From an uncultured bacterium (GTDB lineage Bacteria > Actinomycetota > Coriobacteriia > Coriobacteriales > Coriobacteriaceae), in NCBI GenBank assembly GCA_905215115.1, contig CAJMOP010000042.1, positions 1-15,143 on the forward strand: a stretch of DNA of 15,143 nucleotides, written 5' to 3'. This document shows, one piece after another, positions 1-7,490 of this stretch; the stretch's first letter is position 1; every line of letters starts with the position of its first letter. The position numbers and the translations under genes are program-made. The notes under the pieces are model-generated. The model ran no database searches and was not told where the DNA came from. It saw only the letters and a program-made list of their open reading frames with translations.

Positions 1-569
1 CGGCGCTCACGCGTGGGGCGGCGCGCGGTAAGATCGAGGCCCTCGTCCGCTCGACAACCTCCTCGACAAGGCCGGATGCGTCGGTCGTCGCCGCCGAGGA
101 CCGGGCGGTGAAACTGCTCGCGCGCAGGATATCCGAGAACTCGGCGGAGATCGAGGCGATCACGGCGGAGATCTCCGCCCTGCTCGAGGGCGACGATACC
201 TACCGATGCCTCCTGACGGTGCCGGGCATCGGGCCCAAAACCGCTTCCGAGCTTGCGGTCTCCATCGACATCGAAGACTTCCCCAGTCACGACAGGCTCG
301 CGTCGTACTGCGGCCTGGCGCCGCGCAACCGCCAGTCGGGAACCTCGATCTCCTCGGTGACGGCATCGCGCCAAGGCAACAAGAGGCTGAAGAACCTGCT
401 CATATTCTCATGTAACTGCCTTACCCGGACAGAGGGGAGATGGGGCGACTACTACACCAGGTGCCGGGAGCGGGGCATGTCGCACGGCAAGGCGCTCAAG
501 GCGCTGGCGCGAAAGAGACTGAAGGTCATCTACGCGGTCATGCGAGACAGGGTGCCTTACGCAGCCTAG
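1..569 (+). CDS. IS110-family transposase, C-terminal part (5' end outside window)
   Basis: The reading frame is open from the left window edge (first full codon at 3) to a TAG at 567-569, so this is the 3' part of a gene that starts upstream; the ATG at 108 is internal. The visible part is the C-terminal Transposase_20 domain, which includes a helix-hairpin-helix-like segment (VPGIGPKTA, nt 219-245), a YCGLAPRNRQSGTS segment, and the basic C-terminal helices SHGKALKALARKRLK. The serine in RNRQSG (codon 336-338) matches the catalytic Tnp-domain serine known for IS110 enzymes. The N-terminal RuvC-like DEDD domain would lie outside the window. IS110 transposases move their element with help from a bridge RNA encoded in an element end. 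The visible frame has no break, so an intact element is possible. The family is clear; whether the whole element is functional cannot be judged here. Confidence 0.9.
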   Translation, partial: ALTRGAARGKIEALVRSTTSSTRPDASVVAAEDRAVKLLARRISENSAEIEAITAEISALLEGDDTYRCLLTVPGIGPKTASELAVSIDIEDFPSHDRLASYCGLAPRNRQSGTSISSVTASRQGNKRLKNLLIFSCNCLTRTEGRWGDYYTRCRERGMSHGKALKALARKRLKVIYAVMRDRVPYAA

Positions 570-1123
570 CCGAAACGCACCGAGCAGACTGAAGCCCACC
601 GGCCTAATGGCTTGGCGTCAGCATGCCGCGATTCGGTCGCACGGAGAGCATTTCCCAGTTGACAAAACTATAGGAACACCCCCCAGATACTCGTTCATAC
701 TCGCCGACAAAGTGAGCGAGTTTGCCGACGAGGACGCCATCACGACGCTGCTCAGCGTGAAGGAGGGCGAGTCCAGGCCCCTCTGCTGCGACCCAGGCAG
801 AGCCAGCAGAAAGGCGCGCGCAAGAGAAGAACCACATGGAAATATAATAGCTGCCGAAGAGCACCGGGACAGGTTAGACCGGATGACGGCGGAGGCTGCA
901 CGCCGCTCAAGTCGCAGGTGAACACCGAGCCAAGAGGGGCACTCGGGCTCCTGATGTCGCTCGGCGAAAAGGTCCTAATCGCCATTCCGCGTTGCACTAG
1001 CTGCGGAGATGCGGGGCTGGGTCGGGGTACTGAGCTGAGATCGATCATCAGCCCAAAGGGCTTAAAAGCGCTAATGTATCGATCCCTAAATCGTCGTTAG
1101 CGTCTTAGGGACAATTATATTGT
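570..1123. other. Gene-poor stretch after the transposase; IS right end and remnant sequence
   Basis: No convincing gene is visible. TTGACAAAACTATAGG (659-674), followed by AACACCCCCC, resembles the short non-coding tail that often closes IS110-type elements, so the right end may be near 680-685; this is from memory of the family. A 104-codon plus-strand open frame (607-921) and a 60-codon GTG-start frame (918-1100, 4-nt overlap) exist. Neither shows a recognisable motif or a good ribosome binding site, and the first would run across the presumed IS end. They are more likely remnants or chance frames. Two inverted repeats lie at the right edge: CCCTAA (1084-1089) with TTAGGG (1105-1110), and ACAAT/ATTGT around 1111-1123, directly beside the stop codon of the minus-strand gene. 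No T-run follows on either strand, so they are not typical terminators. Confidence 0.5.
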
Positions 1124-2218
1124 CTAGTAAGTCGCCGCAAGCCAAGTCGCTAAATCAACGGCAGCAGCCTCAAGCAGGCTAGCTAAGACTTGCTTTTTCG
1201 CCATGGCATTTGAATCAAATATAGGATACTCCCTATTCGCGTGAACACCATCGCATCGCAATATGTACGCGTAGCGGCACACCAACAGAGCAACTCTTCT
1301 AACATGAATCTTGTCACTTTTGGCATCGGGCAATAGTTCATTTATCTTTGTTTTGAAAAAACTCTTACCTTGGTAATCGGCGCAACCTCTATCACGCATG
1401 CAAATAAGGGACTCTTTATCGATACATCCTAATCTCTTATTTTTTTCATCCACTACATTCTTTTTATCTTTATCCGTAATATGCAATGATCTTGAACGTG
1501 TGCCAGTCAACAATTTCCAACTAACGAAGTCCTTATAGCTCCCCTCATTAAAAATATCCTCAAATTTTGTTATAGAGCGGACTAGTACATCCCGCTCAAT
1601 GAAGAGTTGATTAACATCGTCCAGCATCTGGGCATCCCTCGTCACGCTAGAAGAGTTCGTCGCCTCAGCATAACCGCGATACAGAGCATTAAAGGCGCCC
1701 CAGATAAGCTTAAGCCTTTCTTCCGGATAACCAGCTCCCGACGCAGCCCATGAGTAACTAATTGCTATATGTAGAGACTTTGCAACCGCATCGCTTCGAA
1801 GGCTACGTCCTATAACACCATCTGGATACCTAGTTCCGTTAAATGTAGAGAGAGCATTGTTGAGTTCGTGCGGAACTTCGAGTTCAATACCCCCTTTCTT
1901 GTCAACCGAGCACGACACGGCAGCAATGCAAGGCGACTGCTCCATTCCGTCCATACAAGTCAAAGAGAGAAGAAGCCATCCCAGATAGTCAACCCTAGTT
2001 TTACAGAGATACTGTGCCTTGGAATAACCCCGCGCGCGTTCAAACGAAATCACAACAGCATTCTTGTTAATTGTGACACTGTCGGGATAGTCCTTTGAAA
2101 TGGTCTTTTCGAACCGGATTGGGCTGTTAAGCTTAATTGGATTCTCGAATACGAGTGAGATTTCAATCTGGATCCTTTGCTTTCTTTCCTCTGAATTAGC
2201 CACCACTTCACCGTCCAT
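1124..2218 (-). CDS. Hypothetical protein with HEPN-like C-terminal domain (candidate RNase)
   Basis: This encodes 364 residues and no named family is recognised. Two features suggest a HEPN-fold C-terminal half: a helix containing IWGAFNALY (172-180), which resembles the W.ALNALY helix of large HEPN-domain proteins, and RCDGVH (321-326), an Rx4H motif of the type that forms the HEPN RNase active site, followed by a long helix to the C-terminus. Residues 1-165 look like a mixed beta domain with no clear motif. There is no signal peptide or membrane segment, so it is probably cytoplasmic. The start ATG at 2218 has only a weak upstream GGGG as ribosome binding site. Base composition is clearly more AT-rich than the glycan and suf genes, and the gene stands alone beside an IS110 transposase; both suggest horizontal transfer. 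A defence or stress role is an inference from fold and context. It could instead be a HEPN protein without nuclease activity. Confidence 0.7.
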   Translation of the reverse strand: MDGEVVANSEERKQRIQIEISLVFENPIKLNSPIRFEKTISKDYPDSVTINKNAVVISFERARGYSKAQYLCKTRVDYLGWLLLSLTCMDGMEQSPCIAAVSCSVDKKGGIELEVPHELNNALSTFNGTRYPDGVIGRSLRSDAVAKSLHIAISYSWAASGAGYPEERLKLIWGAFNALYRGYAEATNSSSVTRDAQMLDDVNQLFIERDVLVRSITKFEDIFNEGSYKDFVSWKLLTGTRSRSLHITDKDKKNVVDEKNKRLGCIDKESLICMRDRGCADYQGKSFFKTKINELLPDAKSDKIHVRRVALLVCRYAYILRCDGVHANREYPIFDSNAMAKKQVLASLLEAAAVDLATWLAATY

Positions 2219-2532
2219 TTAGTAAAAAGCGAACCCCACAAGACAACCATCAAAATTCAATCAAAGTATACGATTAATGTCGTTTTGCATGACATCGCAG
2301 CCTTCTCAAATAGAAACTCGAATTTGTAAATCAATTCGCATCGAGAAGAACTGATTAAAAACTCAGCGGCTATTCTTAATTTATAAATGATCGCGTCCGA
2401 TCGATCGATTTTGACGTATGTTACCCGCGCAGTCCTTTGGGCTGTAAGTCAAAAGGAGCAAAGACAATGGCACAAAGAGCTCGAGGGTAATTTTGGGCAT
2501 GTTTTATGCAGAGTTCCGCAGCCGACCAACGA

Positions 2533-2574
2533 AACGATTTTCGTTGCTTCTACGCTAACGCAACGAAAATCGTT
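2533..2574. repeat. 15-bp perfect inverted repeat with self-palindromic arms
   Basis: AACGATTTTCGTTGC (2533-2547) and GCAACGAAAATCGTT (2560-2574) are exact reverse complements separated by 12 nt. Each arm also contains its own dyad (AACGA...TCGTT), so the site holds four related half-sites. No T-run follows, which argues against a Rho-independent terminator. The repeat lies just upstream of a TATAAT box and overlaps where the -35 region should be. An operator for a repressor, or an RNA hairpin in the leader, are the likeliest roles. Confidence 0.75.
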
Positions 2575-2589
2575 GCTAAAGTAATTAGT

Positions 2590-2595
2590 TATAAT
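2590..2595 (+). promoter_or_regulatory. Candidate -10 box of the glycosyltransferase gene
   Basis: A perfect TATAAT lies 30 nt before the ATG at 2626. At 17-nt spacing the -35 position falls inside the right arm of the inverted repeat (around 2567-2572), and no good TTGACA match is present there. If this is the promoter, it may need an activator or be controlled at the repeat. Confidence 0.4.
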
Positions 2596-2625
2596 TTTCT
2601 CAAATCGCCTAGAGAAAGTGTTTGA

Positions 2626-3726
2626 ATGCTGACTGTAATTGTGCCTACTTACAATGCCGAACCGTATCTTTCTCAAGCCCTAGGCAGTCTATTAAACGAA
2701 AAGAATATCGAACTGGAAATCCTCGCCATTAACGACGGATCCACCGACAACTCGCTCGCCATTATGCAAGATTTCGCTGCACGCGACTCACGCGTTCGGG
2801 TGATTGATAAGGCAAACCAGGGTTACGGCGCAACCTGCAATCTGGGCATTCGCGAGGCAAAGGGCGACTGGATTGCCATCCTCGAGCCCGATGACTGGAT
2901 CGAGCCCGGAATGTACTCCGACGTGCTTGCCTTTGCCAAGCGCGAATTTGGCGTTCCGAACAAGCTCGATATTATCGAGACCCCGTATTGGATCATTCGC
3001 AACCCCGATACCCCCCAAGAAGTCAAACTACATTGCGCATATCGCGGTCGCATTAAACCGCCTCGGCAACCGTTCACCATTCACGACGCTCCACACCTGC
3101 TGGCCCATCATCCGTCCATTTGGTCGGCAATCTATCGTCGCGACTTCCTGATGCAAAACAATATCTGGTTTAAGGAAATCCCGGGGGCGGGCTGGGCCGA
3201 CAATCCATTCCTTGTCGAGACGCTATGCCAGGCAAAGGCGATCGCTTACTGGCCCAAGCCGTATTACTGCTACCGCGAGGAAACACCCGAAAAGGCGGCT
3301 GCTCTGGCCAAGCGCGACCCCTTGATGCCGTTTAATCGCTGGAACGACATGGTCGATATTCTTGAGCGGCTCAACGTCACCGACTCCGCCGTCTGGACAC
3401 CGCAAATCACACGCGGCTTCACCTATATGGGCATCATGATTGAGCACACCGGAATTGAGGGGCACCCCGAAATCAAGCAGGCCATCCACAAGATGTTCGA
3501 ACGCATGCCGCAAGAGCTGGTATTTGCCAATCCTCGCGTTACCCCTGCGGCCAAAAAGCTCTATGCCGAGTATATGGGCATCGCCAATCCTAAAATCAGC
3601 TACTGCGCACACGCCAAAGACCTCGTGGGTGAGGGCTTATATAACGTATGGAACAAAGGGCCCAAGCAAACTCTAAAAATGATTACATCGCACCTTGGTT
3701 CATACAACGCGCGTGCTGGAAAATAG
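2626..3726 (+). CDS. Family 2 glycosyltransferase (GT-A fold)
   Basis: This encodes 366 residues. The N-terminal GT2 domain is clear: VIVPTYNAEPYL (4-15), INDGSTDNS (35-43) for the nucleotide-sugar site, and the metal-binding DXD-type element LEPDDW (86-91). A later GWADNPFLVE segment, then PKPYYCYREE, match the acceptor side of GT2 enzymes that build cell-surface polysaccharides. No membrane segment is evident, so it probably acts on lipid-linked glycan at the inner face of the membrane. The sugar donor and acceptor cannot be read from the sequence. The ATG at 2626 follows a weak AGAGAAAG ribosome binding site. The next gene begins 4 nt after the stop, so the two are probably co-transcribed, which suggests one glycan pathway (sugar transfer plus acylation). 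Confidence 0.88.
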   Translation: MLTVIVPTYNAEPYLSQALGSLLNEKNIELEILAINDGSTDNSLAIMQDFAARDSRVRVIDKANQGYGATCNLGIREAKGDWIAILEPDDWIEPGMYSDVLAFAKREFGVPNKLDIIETPYWIIRNPDTPQEVKLHCAYRGRIKPPRQPFTIHDAPHLLAHHPSIWSAIYRRDFLMQNNIWFKEIPGAGWADNPFLVETLCQAKAIAYWPKPYYCYREETPEKAAALAKRDPLMPFNRWNDMVDILERLNVTDSAVWTPQITRGFTYMGIMIEHTGIEGHPEIKQAIHKMFERMPQELVFANPRVTPAAKKLYAEYMGIANPKISYCAHAKDLVGEGLYNVWNKGPKQTLKMITSHLGSYNARAGK

Positions 3727-3730
3727 TCTG

Positions 3731-4876
3731 ATGGGCAGCAAAGCAAGCAGAAATACCTCCATCGAAGCGCTGCGCTTGGTCGCGGTCGCTGGGATCGCCA
3801 TATTCCACACGTTTCAGTGGACCTTCCAAGCCGTCTGCACCGGCCTACCGGAATATGCGCCGCTCGCTGTCTTCCCTTACTCCGGCGCGCTCGGCTTTAT
3901 CAACCTGCTGGGCTGCTGGGCCAACGAGGTCTTTTTTATGATCTCGGGGTACTTCCTTATCCCTTCGGCGGTACGTGCCCTCCAAAACGGGTCATCCGCG
4001 CAGTACCTCACTCGTAAATCGTTTGCACGGTTAAAGAAGATCGTCTTGCCCACGCTCTTTTATTGCTCAGCTTGCCTGCTTGTCTCGATGTACGTCTATC
4101 CCCTGCCCGAAATCTCACTACACGAGATTGGCTGGCTCACGTTGGGCATCGAGTTTATCTGGGTCTACGCCGCCTCCGTATTGCTCGTCCCAGTGATTGC
4201 GCTGATACGACAGCGGATCGGCAGCAAAAGGGTCCCGTTTGTCGTAGCACTTCTCGTGCTCGCAACATTTGGAATCAACTGCTACATCGCAGCGACGGCA
4301 AACGAAGCGGCCGGTATCGTTTTGTGGCGCAAGCTCATGAGCGCCGTTACCTACCTGGTCGCGTTTATTGCAGCTGGAGAAATGCGCTTTGTCCTCGAAT
4401 GCCACGGCAACGCATCCGGCGCTCAAATATCCAAGATCGTACTCATCGGACTCGTTGCCGCCACTATCGCGCTCGAGCTTCTGCTATAGGCAAACAGCCA
4501 ATACGCCGCGCTCTGGATGATCTCTTACAAGTCCACTTCCGTCATATCCTTTATCTTGGCCGCCGCATCCGTTGCCGCCGCAGCGCTCCATCAGCCGCGC
4601 CACGAAGCCCCAGCTGCAGACAAGACAATCATGTCTCTCGCCGCAGGAACGCTCGCCTTCTACGCCGTACAGTCATTTACCTGCAATGTCTGGCGACCCA
4701 TCTTCGACAATGCAATCTACAACATGGCGACAGGCATCCAAACGGGAGAGCCCCGTCCAGCCGCCGCCATGTTACTCGGAATTCTTATGAGCCTTTGCCT
4801 CGCGCTTGCCCTGCTCCTCATGGATATCGTGCGCAGGGCCGCAATCGAGGCCATCAAGGCTCGCATGAACAGCTAA
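3731..4876 (+). pseudogene. Acyltransferase-3 family membrane protein, interrupted by an in-frame TAG
   Basis: Acyltransferase-3 proteins O-acylate sugars of surface polysaccharides. ATG 3731, with GGAAA a short distance upstream, gives the family N-terminus RNTSIEALRLVAVAGI with the conserved R-x10-H (R15, H26), followed by several hydrophobic segments and the SGYFLIP motif. A TTG at 3695 would overlap the glycosyltransferase by 32 nt and is less likely. A TAG at 4487-4489 ends the frame after 252 residues. The same frame then stays open through ANSQYAALWMISYKS and more membrane helices to TAA at 4874-4876. Without the stop the protein would be 381 residues, close to the usual family length, so a nonsense mutation in one gene is the simplest reading. 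TAG can arise from CAG (Gln) by one transition or from a Tyr codon by a transversion. The truncated product lacks its last helices and is probably inactive. Amber suppression or a sequence error are alternatives. Confidence 0.85.
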
Positions 4877-6213
4877 GCAGCCTTCCGACTCCGCAAGCCA
4901 CGAAGCGCGCTAACACCCAAAGCAAATAGAATCGCAAAGACAATCGCCCAGTTCTTGCAGCCAAATACCGGAATATGAACAATCGCATGGTCATGCATAA
5001 CAACGAAATAGGCCAGAACAACCACCAGAGGCAGCGCCATGAGCAGTGACTGGATCAACACTTTGCGACGACGACCGTCTTGCGCGCCACCCCGTATTGA
5101 GCATACGAGTACGGCAATCCAGAGCACCAATACAACAGCAAACGAAACAAGACAAACGACGTTCGAGATCATCGCATAACCAGCAGTTGAGCAAATGGCA
5201 AACAGCTGCGGGCTCATGCAATAAAACTCCTTCAAACTCTGAGGCCAGTCAGCCTGGGGCAACAGTGACGAAGTCCCATGCGCAGACCAAAGGCCCATCT
5301 CGCCCAGAACGTTCGAAAAGACCTCGTTCCAGCCCAGCACAAACGCCGCGACAAACCATTTCATCGCTCAGGTAAACACAAACGAAAGCCAAAACCCAAA
5401 GAGCGCCTGCAGCATCGTGACGACGCAGCGCTTGGGGCGCTCACCCTCGGGGAGCGCAATGAAGGCGAAAAAACAATGCAGGGCGACAACTGCGGCAGGA
5501 ATTGTTAAAAAGTCAAGAAACGAAAACACGGCGCCCGTCGCTATCGACCAAAGGACAAGGCGGCTTGTGAAAACCCGTGCGTTCGGGGCCGAGTCCAAAC
5601 GAAGGCTCATGCAAGACATCATGATGAGCGCCACAAAGAACGAGATGCACAGCAGCAGATCACCGATAAAATTGAAAAACAGATTGGTCGAGAACAACAG
5701 GATTGCAAGGAAACCCAACGTCACTGGCTTTGAAAACCGCTTCCGCAAGGCAACGTAAGCGCAAGCGGAGCCGACAATCGCCAGAGCAGCCGCAGGCACC
5801 ACGACCACATCGATACCGCCAATAAACAGGCAGACATTCGTAAGTAGCTGCCATCCATGCCAATACCGGTAATACTGCTGATGCGTAATCCCGTTGGCTT
5901 TCGTAACGTCATCAATCTCGGCAACAGCCATCGTCTTAAACGGAGAACCTTGGTCCTTTTGCCGTGCGACTTCAATGATAAAGCGATTGTTATCAAAGCA
6001 AACAGGACCAGCTGCAACACGGTGGTCGTAGACATACATTTCAGACAGCAGGGCCGAGGACTCCGAACCCTGCGCATGCGACTCGATAACGGACCGCGGA
6101 AGACAATTTGCCACCGTATTGCTCAAGACAAATGCGACCTGAAGAACCAAAAACAGCAACATGGCCTTGATGGGGAGGCTATCGGCAAAGGAGGTTAAAC
6201 GAGCTTTATTCAC
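4873..6213 (-). pseudogene. Multi-pass membrane protein (GT-C-like), interrupted by an in-frame TGA
   Basis: Two consecutive minus-strand open frames (6213-5368 and 5364-4873) are in the same frame, separated only by TGA (5370-5368) and GCG. Read through, they give 446 residues: a cytoplasmic start, one N-terminal membrane helix (about 16-34), a large presumably external loop with RYWHGWQLL, then a run of membrane helices and a short basic tail RGLRSRK. One helix-loop region continues smoothly across the stop (LSFVFT-[stop]-AMKWFVAAF), and a TGG Trp codon would become TGA by one transition. This architecture resembles uncharacterised membrane proteins of glycan loci and, loosely, GT-C glycosyltransferases; no catalytic motif is certain. 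The start is GTG at 6213 with GGATGA a few nt upstream. The ATG directly after the stop (5364) might allow re-initiation and a split product. The 3' end overlaps the convergent acyltransferase gene by a few bases. Confidence 0.78.
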
Positions 6214-6450
6214 GGGTCATCCAAACAGAAAGATTGCGTCCACAGGAATCGGCATCTATGTAATACCACAATGCGCGCATGCAATCTCACTACGCCCACA
6301 CGTCAACCAGGCTTGTAGCAAACGTTCTTGGTGATTAGCGGAACATTACCCGCGGGCGCCCGCCTACGCTTACAATAGTCGTGTCCCATGGGACACGTTG
6401 TTTATTCCGCAGGGCCGATATGCTGCCCACGCGAAAGGATATTCTCGTTC
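6214..6450. promoter_or_regulatory. Divergent intergenic region between membrane protein and second glycosyltransferase
   Basis: The two flanking genes read outward, so promoters for both should lie here. On the plus strand TACAAT (6371-6376) is a good -10 candidate without a clear -35. It is preceded by the palindrome GCGGGCGCCCGC (6352-6363) and followed by the perfect palindrome at 6380-6397. On the minus strand TTGCAT and TACATA with 16-nt spacing are a weak promoter candidate. Confidence 0.4.
6380..6397. promoter_or_regulatory. Perfect 18-bp palindrome at the presumed transcription start
   Basis: CGTGTCCCATGGGACACG is its own reverse complement with no spacer. It begins 4 nt after the candidate -10 box TACAAT, so it would cover the transcription start. 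This is a classic repressor-operator position, and a dimeric regulator is the natural ligand. The regulator is unknown. Confidence 0.6.
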
Positions 6451-7470
6451 ATGACTTCCACCCTTCCCGCCCCCATCGATAAGCTCGCCATCGTTGTCGT
6501 TACGTACAAGCGCCAGGAACTCCTGGCCAACTTGTTCGACTCCATGACCGAGCTCACGGCAACGCCCTGGCGCATCGTGATTGTCGATAACGAGAATTCG
6601 CGCGAGACCGAGGCCATGTGCACCGCATTTAACGAGCGCCTGGCCAACCTGTGGGGCATCGACACCGAGCAGCCCGACGCGCAGGGCGGCACCGACCGTG
6701 TCATCTACGCCCCGCAGCTCGAAAACGGCGGCGGTGCGGGCGGCTTCTCCGCCGGCACTAAATGCGCCTACGATCTGGGGGCCCAGTGGTTCTGGGTGAT
6801 GGACGACGACGTGCTCGTCATCCCCGAAGGCATCGAGCGTCTTGCCAAGTGGACCGACCGCTACGATGTCATCCAGGGTTCGCGCCTGGACTTTGACGGC
6901 GGTGCCTTCTTTTGGCAGTACCAGCTCATCCTTTCGCTCGGCATTCCCAACCCCATCGCCAAGTGGGACCTGGGACCCGAGGGCTACCGCGCCATGAACC
7001 AACTGTGCTTTGAGGGCGGCATGTTCTCGCGCCGCGTGGTCGACAAGATTGGCCTGCCCGACGCGCGCTTCTTTATCTACGGCGACGATGCCTGCTACGG
7101 CTACGTGGCCAGCCAGCACTTCCCCGCCGCCGTGGTTGCCGACGTGGTGCTCAAGCGCGCCCGCGCCGTCTCCAACTGGGATATCGCCGGCAAACGACAG
7201 CTCAACTCCACGAGCGACACCAACCGCTATTACATCATGCGCAACCGCGGTTATCTGGCACGCTACATGCAGATCTACGGCGACTACCACCCCGTGCTGT
7301 TCCGTCTGGGCAATGCCGCGACCTTCTGTAAGGAGTTCATTCGTCTGGCAGCAGTCGACAAATGCTTTAAGACCGGCATTCCGGCGCTGCGCCGTGGCAT
7401 GAAGGACGCCCGCAAGATCGTTAAGGATCCCAACTGGAAACCCATGCCGCCCCTGAAGGACGCCGAGTAG
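6451..7470 (+). CDS. Family 2 glycosyltransferase, galactofuranosyltransferase (GlfT)-like
   Basis: This encodes 339 residues from ATG 6451, preceded by GAAAGGAT at a usable distance. An in-frame ATG at 6388 sits inside the operator-like palindrome and would add 21 residues unlike the family, so it is rejected. Motifs in order: IVVVTYKRQELL (14-25), IVDNENS (44-50), NGGGAGGFSAG (92-102), the DXD-type element VMDDDV (116-121), and FFIYGDDACYGY (208-219), which carries the catalytic-base aspartates. The GGAGGF segment and the DDD motif are typical of the GlfT1/GlfT2 group, which transfers galactofuranose from UDP-Galf, and of related rhamnosyltransferases. Here the GDDxC sequence replaces the more usual GDDxE or WDDxE, so donor specificity is uncertain. 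No membrane helix is evident, so it probably acts at the cytoplasmic face in surface-glycan synthesis. The AAA-ATPase gene converges on it after 20 nt. Confidence 0.85.
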   Translation: MTSTLPAPIDKLAIVVVTYKRQELLANLFDSMTELTATPWRIVIVDNENSRETEAMCTAFNERLANLWGIDTEQPDAQGGTDRVIYAPQLENGGGAGGFSAGTKCAYDLGAQWFWVMDDDVLVIPEGIERLAKWTDRYDVIQGSRLDFDGGAFFWQYQLILSLGIPNPIAKWDLGPEGYRAMNQLCFEGGMFSRRVVDKIGLPDARFFIYGDDACYGYVASQHFPAAVVADVVLKRARAVSNWDIAGKRQLNSTSDTNRYYIMRNRGYLARYMQIYGDYHPVLFRLGNAATFCKEFIRLAAVDKCFKTGIPALRRGMKDARKIVKDPNWKPMPPLKDAE

Positions 7471-7490
7471 TAAAGGGCTTTCGCCCGCCG

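Larger units (their letters stand above)
2219..2625. other. AT-rich intergenic region before the glycosyltransferase
   Basis: About 400 bp without a convincing gene. It is strongly AT-rich from about 2240 to 2390, which fits the edge of an acquired island. It holds a 7-codon open frame with a very good ribosome binding site (AAGGAG, ATG at 2467, TAA ending at 2490). This could be a leader peptide or the stump of a degraded gene; the downstream sequence in the same frame gives no recognisable protein. The strong inverted repeat (2533-2574) and a TATAAT box (2590-2595) are listed separately. Confidence 0.5.

Noticed and set aside
607..921. 104-codon plus-strand open frame after the transposase
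   Set aside because: It would cross the presumed IS end, shows no family motif and no clear ribosome binding site; described as remnant sequence instead.
4063..4929. Long plus-strand frame over the acyltransferase gene
   Set aside because: Arg/Pro-rich translation typical of a wrong frame; the membrane-protein frame fits the family and runs through this stretch except for one TAG.
4487..5370. Pyrrolysine (TAG) or selenocysteine (TGA) decoding of the two premature stops
   Set aside because: Neither protein family uses these residues, no SECIS-like or pyl context is seen, and surrounding sequence fits simple CAG-to-TAG and TGG-to-TGA mutations.
7474..7486. GGGC-TTTC-GCCC hairpin between the convergent GlfT-like and AAA-ATPase genes as a terminator
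   Set aside because: Only a 4-bp stem and no T-run on either strand after it.
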